8,700 bases of DNA from RUG13615 sp040307715. GTDB taxonomy: Bacteria > Bacillota > Clostridia > Peptostreptococcales > Anaerovoracaceae. Made by a program: the position numbers and the translations under genes. Every line of letters begins with the position of its first letter. Within the stretch, counting starts at the first letter, position 1. This document shows, piece after piece, positions 1 through 6,319 of the stretch. The notes beneath the pieces were generated by a model. The model saw nothing but the letters and a program-made list of their open reading frames with translations. It was not told the DNA's origin and did no database searches. The stretch lies in NCBI GenBank assembly GCA_040307715.1, contig JAWRJC010000060.1, forward strand, positions 1 to 8,700, given 5' to 3'.

Positions 1-8
1 TTACGCGG

Positions 9-51
9 CAACGTTTTTTGATGAGGAAGGCCATAAACGTTGAATTTTTTT
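9..51 (+). terminator. Possible weak intrinsic terminator at the left edge
   Basis: An 8-base perfect inverted repeat (CAACGTTT at 9-16, AAACGTTG at 35-42) is followed two bases later by seven T residues (45-51). The 18-base loop contains a small ATG/CAT pairing (21-23 with 32-34) that could extend the stem past a bulge. The arms are AT-rich and the loop is long, so it would be a weak terminator. It could end a + strand gene lying to the left of the window. No coding sequence in the window confirms this. Confidence 0.35.
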
Positions 52-236
52 GGTGTTTTTGCTCATTTGCTGCATTTTTACGTACACGGCATGATGCGCG
101 CGTATTGAGTGGGAGAGACTTCTTTTCGTTGCGCACTGCCGTATCGGCAGCATCTCCTACGGCGCGCACTGCCGCGCAGGTAAGATATCTGCCGGCGCAT
201 GCTTTCGCATTACAGCGCGGGTTTCCTGTCTTGAAG
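52..236. other. Non-coding stretch with several short GC-rich stem-loops
   Basis: No convincing gene is seen here. Pairable segments are GTGGGAGA (109-116) with TCTCCTAC (153-160, one G-T wobble), enclosing CTGCCG-TAT-CGGCAG (136-150). Next come GCGCG/CGCGC (162-166 with 173-177) and GCGC/GCGC (195-198 with 215-218), the last enclosing ATGC/GCAT (199-202 with 207-210). The 11-mer GCGCACTGCCG occurs at 131-141 and 164-174, and its core CTGCCG occurs a third time at 189-194. The segment lies upstream of the best pheA promoter, so it may be an upstream regulatory region, or an RNA leader if transcription begins further left. It matches no riboswitch family that I recognise. Confidence 0.35.
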
Positions 237-265
237 TTGATTCCCCCGGTCTGCGGGAGTACAAT
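237..265 (+). promoter_or_regulatory. Sigma-70-type promoter for the pheA-led operon
   Basis: TTGATT (237-242) and TACAAT (260-265) are separated by exactly 17 bases and match the -35 and -10 consensus hexamers at 4 and 5 of 6 positions. Transcription would begin near 272, giving an untranslated leader of about 65 bases before pheA. The spacer holds a small dyad, CCCG (245-248) with CGGG (254-257), which could be an operator or chance. This is the best promoter candidate in the first 336 bases. Confidence 0.6.
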
Positions 266-280
266 ACTTTCATCGGCTCG

Positions 281-300
281 TTCCGCTCATGAGGGCGGAA
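281..300 (+). other. Stem-loop in the predicted pheA leader
   Basis: TTCCGC (281-286) pairs with GCGGAA (295-300) around an 8-base loop. A competing pairing, GTTCC (280-284) with GGAAC (302-306), uses the same left arm. There is no T-run after either, so this is not an intrinsic terminator. It could affect leader stability or translation of pheA, whose Shine-Dalgarno sequence (AGAGAG, about 320-325) is weak and lies just downstream. Functional significance is unproven. Confidence 0.25.
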
Positions 301-336
301 GGGAACCCGCGAATGAGAAAGAGAGAATGATACTGT

Positions 337-1473
337 ATGAAGATAGAAGATGCAAGAAAGAAGATCGATGCCCTGGATACACAGATCGTCGACCTTTTTT
401 GCGAACGTATGAATGCCAGCTGTGAGATCGCAAAGGTCAAGGCGGCGGATGGGCTGGATATTTACAATCCTGTCCGTGAGCGGGAGATCCTTGATAAGGT
501 CACTGCACAGCACGAGGACATGGAACTCTATACAAACCGTCTGTACCAGACGATTTTCGAACTGTCCCGCGCCTATCAGCGTGAATTCGTCAAGGCACCT
601 GCGAAGATCCGCGAGCAGATCGAAGCGATGCGAAAGCAACGTGGACTGGGTCTGCCGGAGCGGGCGACCGTCGCCTGTCAGGGCGTGGAAGGCGCCTATG
701 CGCAGATGGCGGCGGACCGGCTCTTCAAACGCGGCAGCCTCATGTACATGAAGAGTTTTGAAGCCGTCTTTGACGCCGTGGACAAGGGGCTGTGCCAGTT
801 CGGCGTGCTGCCGATCGACAACAGCACGAACGGGTCCGTCAAGCAGGTGTACGACCTCATGGCGGAGAAGAAGTTCTATATCGTCGCGAGCACACAGCTG
901 TTTATCAAGCACGAACTGCTGGCGAAAAAGGGAACGAAGCTGTCTGATATCAAAGCGGTCTATTCGCATGATCAAGGGCTCAACCAGTGCAGCGCGTTCC
1001 TCAAGACGCTGCCGCCATGGGTGCAGCTGCTGCCGAGTGACAATACCGCCACCGCGGCGAAGTTCGTGGCGGAGAGCGGGGAACCGGTCGCGGCGATCTC
1101 GTCGCACAACTGCGCAGATATCTACGGCCTTGAGAAGATCGCCGGCGACATCGCGAACAACCAGAACAACTACACGAAATTCATTGTCATCGCCAAAGAA
1201 CCGCTGCTTTATGAAGGCGCGAACTACATCAGTCTGCTGCTGACGACGGAGCACCGGCCCGGTGCGCTCTTTGCGATCATGGCGCGCTTCGCGGCGCTTG
1301 ACATCAACCTGACCAAACTGGAGTCCATGCCCATTCCCGGCGAGGACTTTGAGTTCATGTTCTTCTTTGAACTGCAGGCCTCCGTCATGGATGACCGCGT
1401 GGCCGACATGCTGGCGGAACTCGAGCGGTCCTGCGAGACATTCCAGTTCCTCGGCAATTACACAGCCCTGTAG
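337..1473 (+). CDS. pheA: Bifunctional chorismate mutase / prephenate dehydratase (P-protein)
   Basis: This cytoplasmic enzyme converts chorismate to prephenate and prephenate to phenylpyruvate, the committed route to phenylalanine. The 378 residues are close to the usual P-protein length. Residues 1-90 are an AroQ chorismate mutase. The active-site set known from the E. coli enzyme appears kept: Arg7, Arg24, Lys35, Arg47, Glu48, Ser77 and Gln81. Residues about 110-285 are the prephenate dehydratase domain, with GVEGAYAQ (116-123), DNSTNGSV (161-168) and TKF (280-282) where TRF is usual. Residues about 293-375 are a regulatory ACT domain with GALF (309-312) and ESMP (329-332), in place of the GALV and ESRP motifs that bind phenylalanine. 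The start at 337 fits the AroQ N-terminus, although its SD is weak. It is the first gene of a five-gene + strand run, with the CoA-transferase 42 bases downstream. Confidence 0.96.
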   Translation: MKIEDARKKIDALDTQIVDLFCERMNASCEIAKVKAADGLDIYNPVREREILDKVTAQHEDMELYTNRLYQTIFELSRAYQREFVKAPAKIREQIEAMRKQRGLGLPERATVACQGVEGAYAQMAADRLFKRGSLMYMKSFEAVFDAVDKGLCQFGVLPIDNSTNGSVKQVYDLMAEKKFYIVASTQLFIKHELLAKKGTKLSDIKAVYSHDQGLNQCSAFLKTLPPWVQLLPSDNTATAAKFVAESGEPVAAISSHNCADIYGLEKIAGDIANNQNNYTKFIVIAKEPLLYEGANYISLLLTTEHRPGALFAIMARFAALDINLTKLESMPIPGEDFEFMFFFELQASVMDDRVADMLAELERSCETFQFLGNYTAL

Positions 1474-1500
1474 CATAAAAGATCTGTCCGTCGTGTGACC

Positions 1501-1507
1501 AAAGGAG
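1501..1507 (+). promoter_or_regulatory. Ribosome binding site deciding the GTG start of the CoA-transferase
   Basis: AAAGGAG at 1501-1507 is followed after 8 bases by GTG at 1516. The longer open frame could begin at GTG 1495, but that codon lies upstream of this SD and has no SD of its own. Translation from it would also read the SD as codons. The start is therefore placed at 1516, giving 492 residues. Confidence 0.8.
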
Positions 1508-1515
1508 ACAACAAA

Positions 1516-2994
1516 GTGGAACGGATCGCGGCATCTCTACGGAACAAAACCATGACTGCCGGACAGGCTGCCGGTCTGATCACGACCGGCATGACCATCG
1601 GTGTGAGCGGATTCACGTCGGTCGGCTATCCGAAAGCGGTCCCGCTCGCGCTGGCGGCGTCGGGACATGCGAAAGAACTGACGCTGCTCGCAGGAGCGTC
1701 GATCGGCGATGAGATCGACGGCGCACTTGCCAGAGCAGGTCTCATCAGCCATCGCTTTGCCTACCAGTCGAACAAAGATATGCGTGCGGCGATCAACCGC
1801 GGGGATGTGCAGTACGCGGATTATCATATCTCGCACTTCCCGATGAACATCGGGCAGGGAGCGGGGCCACATGTGAATGCGGCCATCATCGAGTGCGCAG
1901 CGGTGACAGAAGAAGGGCTGATCCCGACGGCTTCGGCGGGCAGTTCGGACGCGCTTGTCCGGAATGCGGGTTTCGTTATCGCGGAAGTCAATACGACGGT
2001 TCCTCTGGGAATCGCCGGCATGCATGATATCTTTGAGGTGGGTAAACCGCCTGCTGCAAAGATCGTTCCCATCACACATCCGATGGACCGCGTGGGAACG
2101 GCATATATTCCGTGCCCGCCGGAGAAGATCGCAGCGATCGTGATCTCAGAGCTGACCGATGAACCGCAGAGATTCAGACCGGTCACACCTGAGACCGAAG
2201 CGATCGGCGAGCATGTTGTGGAATTCCTGAAAAGGGAAATCGCAGCGGGCAGATTGCCCGCAGATCCCGGCCCGATCCAGTCTGGCGTAGGCAGCATCGG
2301 CAATGCGGTACTTGCAAGCCTTGCAAAAAGTGGCTTTAGGGGTTTAAGCATGTACACGGAAGTGATGCAGGACGCGGCGTTTCCGCTTCTGGAAGAAGGC
2401 GTGTTCGATCACATCTCCGCCAGCTCTGTCACTTTGGGAGAAGAAAACAAGAAAAAGTTTTATGACAACATAGAGCAATTCCATGAAAAGATCGTGATCC
2501 GGCCGCAGGAGATCTCCAATCACCCCGAGGTGATCCGCCGGCTGGGCGTCATCGCTCTGAATACCCCAATCGAAGTCGATCTGTACGGCAACGTGAATTC
2601 CACGCACACGATGGGAACGAAAATCATGAACGGCATCGGCGGCAGCGGGGACTTTGCCCGCAACGCGGCGGTCAGCATTTTCGCGGCCACATCGACTGCC
2701 AAGGACGGAGCGATCTCCAGGATCGTTCCGATGGTTTCGCATGTGGATCACACGGAACATGATGTTGATGTGATCATCACTGAGCAGGGGGTGGCGGATC
2801 TCCGTTGGAAGACGCCGAAGGAGCGTGCCGAACTGCTGATCGAAAACTGTGCGCATCCGGACTATCGGCCGCAGTTAAGAGAGTATTATACGCATGCGCG
2901 CTCCGTTTCGCCGGGCAGCCACACCCCGCACGATCTGGCGGAAGCTTTTTCGTGGCATCTGCTGTATCAGGAAAAGGGGACGATGAAGAAATGA
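1516..2994 (+). CDS. cat1: Succinyl-CoA:acetate-type CoA-transferase (acetyl-CoA hydrolase/transferase family)
   Basis: A class I CoA-transferase of the AarC/Cat1/ScpC group, which moves CoA between acyl groups, typically from succinyl-CoA to acetate or propionate, without spending ATP. The 492 residues are near the family length of about 500. Residue Glu282 in MYTEVMQD (279-286) matches the catalytic glutamate that forms the glutamyl-CoA thioester. Conserved glycine-rich CoA-contact motifs follow the family pattern: GVGSIGNAV (257-265) and GIGGSGDFARN (373-383). The C-terminal SHVDHTEHDVDVIITEQG block is also diagnostic. The start is GTG with a good SD. The stop overlaps the start of the next gene as ATGA, indicating translational coupling. 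Substrate choice (succinate, acetate, propionate or butyrate) cannot be read from sequence; cat1 is used here as a family-level symbol. Confidence 0.9.
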   Translation: MERIAASLRNKTMTAGQAAGLITTGMTIGVSGFTSVGYPKAVPLALAASGHAKELTLLAGASIGDEIDGALARAGLISHRFAYQSNKDMRAAINRGDVQYADYHISHFPMNIGQGAGPHVNAAIIECAAVTEEGLIPTASAGSSDALVRNAGFVIAEVNTTVPLGIAGMHDIFEVGKPPAAKIVPITHPMDRVGTAYIPCPPEKIAAIVISELTDEPQRFRPVTPETEAIGEHVVEFLKREIAAGRLPADPGPIQSGVGSIGNAVLASLAKSGFRGLSMYTEVMQDAAFPLLEEGVFDHISASSVTLGEENKKKFYDNIEQFHEKIVIRPQEISNHPEVIRRLGVIALNTPIEVDLYGNVNSTHTMGTKIMNGIGGSGDFARNAAVSIFAATSTAKDGAISRIVPMVSHVDHTEHDVDVIITEQGVADLRWKTPKERAELLIENCAHPDYRPQLREYYTHARSVSPGSHTPHDLAEAFSWHLLYQEKGTMKK

Positions 2995-4148
2995 TCGAGA
3001 TCAGAAAGATCGATGCCGCACACTGCGCAGATGCAAATATCCCGAATGAACCGTTCGAACTGACCGGCCGGATGGTGCCTGCGCTGAGCAGCGGTGTGTG
3101 GTCTTATACGATCGAGCCGTTCGACGCTCCGCTGCAGGATCGTTTCCCTGATCTCCCCTATGATGTCGGTGCGGAAACCAGCGGCGGGAAGAATGGTCGG
3201 ACAGTTTTTTTCGGTGCTTATGACGGAGATGTCTGCGTGGGTCTTGCGGTGCTGCGGGAAGCCATGTTCCGGTATCTGTACCTCGACGATCTCAAAGTCT
3301 CGCAGGCATACCGTGGTAAGGGAATCGGCGGCAGGCTGGTCGAAGCCTGCATGAATGAGGCAGAAAGACGCGGCAAACAAGGCGTTTACACCGTCGCGCA
3401 GGATAATAACCTGCGGGCATGTTTGTTTTATCTGGGTCACGGGTTTGAGATCGGCGGGTTTAACAACCGTGATTACCGCGGCACGGTACAGGAAAACAAA
3501 GCAGATCTGTATTTCTACCGCAACGCTCTGTGCGTTTCAGTTGCAGCGATGCGCGATGCAGACCGGCGGACGATCGAGAGCGGAGTGCCATCCAAAGAAT
3601 TGATGCGCCGTGCGGCACAGGGTGTGTATGATGCCTATGATGGGTGGACGGGGAAGCGGACACTCGTGATCTGCGGCAGTGGCAACAACGGCGGCGATGG
3701 TTATGCGTTGGCGGAGATCATGCGCGGGAACGGGCTCGATGTCACGGTGCTGCGCGTGAGCGAAAAGTTCTCTGCGGACGGGCAGTACTATTATGACCGC
3801 TGCATGAAGAAGGGTGTGCCGTGCCTGCTTTATGGGAAAGATGCCGTGGAATTTGGAGAATACGGGATCCTTGTGGACTGCATGCTCGGCACCGGTTTTC
3901 AGGGCGTGCCGAAAGCGCCGGTCACTTCCGTCATCCGGGAGATCAACCGGGCGCATGAAGAGCACGGGGCATATGTGGTCGCGGTCGATATCAACAGCGG
4001 CATGAACGGCGATACCGGTGAAGGACAGCTGGCGGTCGTGAGCGACCTGACGGTTTCCATCGGATTTTATAAGACAGGGATGTTCCGCGGCCGCGCCGGG
4101 GAACTGATCGGCAATATGACGAATGTCGATATCGGTATCCGGCTTTAG
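2991..4148 (+). CDS. GNAT N-acetyltransferase fused to NAD(P)H-hydrate epimerase (YjeF_N)
   Basis: A 385-residue protein joining two enzymes in one frame. Residues 1 to about 181 are a GNAT acetyltransferase resembling the streptothricin acetyltransferase SatA group. They show the acetyl-CoA loop YRGKGIG (107-113) and the later blocks ACLFYLGHGFEIGGF and LYFY; the acceptor is unknown. Residues about 184-385 are a YjeF_N / NnrE domain, which epimerises the R form of damaged NAD(P)HX so that a dehydratase can repair it. Its motifs are MRDADRRTIESG (from Met187), CGSGNNGGDG (228-237) and AVDINSGMNGDTG (ending at 343, Asp333 kept; DIPSG is the commoner form). The linker is almost absent, and no RBS or start codon sits at the junction (about 3530-3549). 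The partner dehydratase domain NnrD is not in the window. The ATG at 2991 overlaps the CoA-transferase stop by 4 bases and has GGGGA (2976-2980) upstream. Longer upstream starts would overlap the CoA-transferase by nearly 190 bases. Confidence 0.9.
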   Translation: MIEIRKIDAAHCADANIPNEPFELTGRMVPALSSGVWSYTIEPFDAPLQDRFPDLPYDVGAETSGGKNGRTVFFGAYDGDVCVGLAVLREAMFRYLYLDDLKVSQAYRGKGIGGRLVEACMNEAERRGKQGVYTVAQDNNLRACLFYLGHGFEIGGFNNRDYRGTVQENKADLYFYRNALCVSVAAMRDADRRTIESGVPSKELMRRAAQGVYDAYDGWTGKRTLVICGSGNNGGDGYALAEIMRGNGLDVTVLRVSEKFSADGQYYYDRCMKKGVPCLLYGKDAVEFGEYGILVDCMLGTGFQGVPKAPVTSVIREINRAHEEHGAYVVAVDINSGMNGDTGEGQLAVVSDLTVSIGFYKTGMFRGRAGELIGNMTNVDIGIRL

Positions 4149-4157
4149 GGAAGCAAT

Positions 4158-4173
4158 GCTGCCGGAAGGCAGC
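4158..4173 (+). other. Intergenic stem-loop with GNRA-type tetraloop
   Basis: GCTGCC (4158-4163), GGAA (4164-4167) and GGCAGC (4168-4173) form a perfect 6-base-pair hairpin capped by a GNRA tetraloop. It lies in the 47-base gap between the GNAT/epimerase and aldehyde dehydrogenase genes. No T-run follows, so it is not an intrinsic terminator. It could stabilise or mark a processing point in the polycistronic mRNA, or be chance. Confidence 0.35.
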
Positions 4174-4195
4174 GCATAGAGAAAGAGGAATTGGT

Positions 4196-5614
4196 ATGAG
4201 CTGGTCCAAAGAACAGATCGAGGCACTGGTAGAGAAACAAAGGACGTATTTCCGTACAGGGGCGACGCTCGATGTGGACTTCCGCATCCTGCAGCTCAAG
4301 CGGCTGAAAACGGCGATGCAGATCTATGAAGAAGAGATCAAAGAGGCGCTCGCGGAGGATCTCGGCAGAGATGACGCGGAAGGGTATTTCTGTGACATCG
4401 GCACCGTCATTCTTGAGACGAACGAGATGATCAAAGGGATCCGCAAATGGGCGAAGCCGGAAACGCATTTCAGCGGGCTGGTCTGCTTTCCGAGCGTGAC
4501 GACGAAGGTGCACAAGATGCCGTATGGTACGGCGCTGATCATCAGTCCGTTCAATTTCCCCTTCACACTTTCGTTCGGGGTGCTGGCCGCGGCGATCGCG
4601 GGCGGCAATACGGCCGTTATAAAGACGAGTTCGAAAACACCAGCCTGCACAGCTATCATGCAGCGCATGGTCGAAGAGGTCTGGCCGGATGAATATATCG
4701 CGGTCGTGGACGGTGGTCACGATGTGGCTGATCTGTGCCTGGCGCAGCGGTTCGATAAGATCTTTTACACCGGCTCACCATCGGTCGCCAGACACGTCAT
4801 GGCAGAGGCTGCGAAGAACCTGACGCCGGTCGCGCTCGAGCTGGGCGGGGAGACCGGCAACTGGGCGGTCGTCCGGAAAGACGCAGATCTCAAAGACACC
4901 GCTCGTAAGATCGCGTTCTTCAAGCTCTGCAACAGCGGACAGATCTGCATCAATATCAATCAGGTCGCCGTTGCCGAAGAGGTGGCGGACGCGTTCGTGG
5001 AATCGCTCAAAGAAGCGTTCACGAAACAAATCGGTGCGAATGCGCTGGAAAACCCGGAATATCCCCGCCTGATCACGCAGGCGGCCTACGACAAATGCGC
5101 TGCGGAAGCCGAACAGTACCGCAGCAGGATCGTCTTTGGCGGGGCAGGCAGCCGCGAAGCCTGTCAGTACCAGCCGACGATCATCTATCCGGTCGGGGCA
5201 GACGAACCCATCGTGCAGCATGAACTGTTCTCACCACTTCTGCCGGTCGTCCCGTACAAAGATGATGAGATCGACGCGATGATGGATCTCATCGCGGAGA
5301 GGGAGCATGGATTGGCGCTGTACCTGTTCACGAAGGATATGAAGTGGGCGGACCGTGTGATGGCGACCCAGCAGTACGGCGGCGGATGTATCAACGAGGT
5401 GTGCCTGCACATGATGGTCAAAGGCGCACCGTTTAACGGGACCGGGCACTCCGGCATGGGGGCCTACCACGGAGAATGGGGCTTCCGGGAATTCACCCAT
5501 CCCCAGACGGTGCTCAAGGGGAGCACGCATTTCAATCTGCCGCTTCGCGAACACCCCTACCGCGGCGTGAAGAATGCGTATAAAATGAAACTGTTGAAGC
5601 TCTTTGAGCGGTAA
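4196..5614 (+). CDS. NAD(P)-dependent aldehyde dehydrogenase, class-3-like
   Basis: A 472-residue soluble aldehyde dehydrogenase that oxidises an aldehyde to the acid with NAD(P)+. Catalytic residues are visible: Asn120 in SPFNFPF, general base Glu215 in LELGGE, and nucleophile Cys251 in NSGQICIN. The presence of the base glutamate argues for a hydrolytic rather than a CoA-acylating enzyme. The Rossmann-fold TGS (in FYTGSPSVAR) and the C-terminal GHSGMGAYHGEWGFREF block match class 3 enzymes. Several usual motifs are altered: ELGGETG for ELGGKSP, NSGQIC for NAGQTC, and PFNGTG for PFGGVG. It is therefore a divergent branch, and the substrate is unknown. A GAGGA SD (4185-4189) lies 6 bases before the ATG. 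The gene sits 47 bases after the GNAT/epimerase gene and 39 bases before the dipeptidase gene. Succinate semialdehyde is one possible substrate given the CoA-transferase nearby, but this is speculative. Confidence 0.93.
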   Translation: MSWSKEQIEALVEKQRTYFRTGATLDVDFRILQLKRLKTAMQIYEEEIKEALAEDLGRDDAEGYFCDIGTVILETNEMIKGIRKWAKPETHFSGLVCFPSVTTKVHKMPYGTALIISPFNFPFTLSFGVLAAAIAGGNTAVIKTSSKTPACTAIMQRMVEEVWPDEYIAVVDGGHDVADLCLAQRFDKIFYTGSPSVARHVMAEAAKNLTPVALELGGETGNWAVVRKDADLKDTARKIAFFKLCNSGQICININQVAVAEEVADAFVESLKEAFTKQIGANALENPEYPRLITQAAYDKCAAEAEQYRSRIVFGGAGSREACQYQPTIIYPVGADEPIVQHELFSPLLPVVPYKDDEIDAMMDLIAEREHGLALYLFTKDMKWADRVMATQQYGGGCINEVCLHMMVKGAPFNGTGHSGMGAYHGEWGFREFTHPQTVLKGSTHFNLPLREHPYRGVKNAYKMKLLKLFER

Positions 5615-5653
5615 GAGCGATTCCGGGACGAATACACGCAATACGGAGAGAAC

Positions 5654-6313
5654 ATGGCTACGGATTTTGAAAAGAAAGTAACAATGGACAGTTCCGGATT
5701 CGTCCTGCTGGCGGACATGGTCCCCGGCATCGTACAGGAGATCCGGTATTATTCCACTTACAATTTTATAGGCGACCGCATCGACGGCTACGAAGAGCCC
5801 TGTGCCATCCTGACCAAAGAGGCGGCGAGAGCACTCAAAGCGGTCAGCAATGAGGTGAACGTGCAGGGATACAGGCTGAAGGTCTTTGATGCCTACCGGC
5901 CTGCCTGTGCGGTCCGTCATTTTGTGCTGTGGGGGATCGAGGATCTGGACCTCCGCATGAAACCGTTCTTCTATCCGGATCTGGAAAAGCAGGAACTGTT
6001 CATCCAGGGGTATGTCGCGAGCCAGTCGAGCCACAGCCGCGGCAGCACGATCGACCTGACGCTGCTCGATATGGCGACCGGCAAAGAATTGGACATGGGC
6101 AGCCCCTTCGATATGTTCAGCGAAGTGTCCCACCCGGACTACAAAGGCATCACCGATGAGCAGTACAACAACCGCATGCGGCTGCAGCAGGTCATGGTGC
6201 GCAACGGGTTTGTTCCGATCGACTGCGAGTGGTGGCATTTCACGCTGGCGGATGAGCCGTATCCGGATACGTACTTTGAGTTTCCGGTATCCTCTGCGTA
6301 TTTGAAAAGATAA
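5654..6313 (+). CDS. ddpX: D-alanyl-D-alanine dipeptidase (VanX/DdpX, peptidase M15D)
   Basis: A 219-residue zinc dipeptidase that splits D-Ala-D-Ala. The VanX active site is complete and in register, with a constant offset of 11 residues from VanX numbering. Zinc ligands are His127 and Asp134 (in SSHSRGSTID) and His195; the catalytic base is Glu192 (EWWHF); the transition-state arginine is Arg82 (DAYRP). No signal peptide is seen, so it is cytoplasmic, where it could recycle D-Ala from wall turnover or the precursor pool. In vancomycin-resistance clusters VanX removes D-Ala-D-Ala so that D-Ala-D-Lac can be used. No VanH, VanA/B ligase or VanRS genes are present here, so resistance is not supported. 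A GGAG SD (5645-5648) lies 5 bases before the ATG. It is the last gene of the + strand run and converges with the LysR gene. Confidence 0.93.
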   Translation: MATDFEKKVTMDSSGFVLLADMVPGIVQEIRYYSTYNFIGDRIDGYEEPCAILTKEAARALKAVSNEVNVQGYRLKVFDAYRPACAVRHFVLWGIEDLDLRMKPFFYPDLEKQELFIQGYVASQSSHSRGSTIDLTLLDMATGKELDMGSPFDMFSEVSHPDYKGITDEQYNNRMRLQQVMVRNGFVPIDCEWWHFTLADEPYPDTYFEFPVSSAYLKR

Positions 6314-6319
6314 GCCGCG

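Noticed and set aside
291..312. Resemblance to the T-box motif (AGGGTGGNACCGCG) just before pheA
   Set aside because: The sequence AGGGCGGAAGGGAACCCGCG has a base change and about a 4-base insertion. No terminator follows, no convincing Stem I is seen, and the predicted promoter leaves too short a leader.
289..330. A 13-codon leader ORF (ATG 289 to TGA 330) as a Phe attenuator peptide
   Set aside because: It contains no Phe codon, has no clear SD, and is not followed by a terminator hairpin with a T-run.
18..425. + strand open frame of 135 codons covering the region upstream of pheA
   Set aside because: It has no SD, its product lacks recognisable features, and it overlaps the pheA promoter and the first 89 bases of pheA in another frame.
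157..1476. Long - strand open frame of 439 codons opposite pheA
   Set aside because: It is antisense to a fully recognisable PheA, and its Arg/His/Asp/Leu-rich product matches no family pattern. It is the usual shadow frame in GC-rich DNA.
1495..1515. GTG at 1495 as start of the CoA-transferase
   Set aside because: A strong SD (1501-1507) lies inside this extension and points to GTG 1516; no SD precedes 1495.
5231..6238. - strand open frame of 335 codons opposite the aldehyde dehydrogenase and dipeptidase genes
   Set aside because: It spans the end of one well-supported gene and most of another on the opposite strand and has no family signature; it is a shadow frame.
5654..6313. Vancomycin resistance cluster
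   Set aside because: Only the dipeptidase is present; there is no VanH dehydrogenase, D-Ala-D-Lac ligase or VanRS pair in the window.
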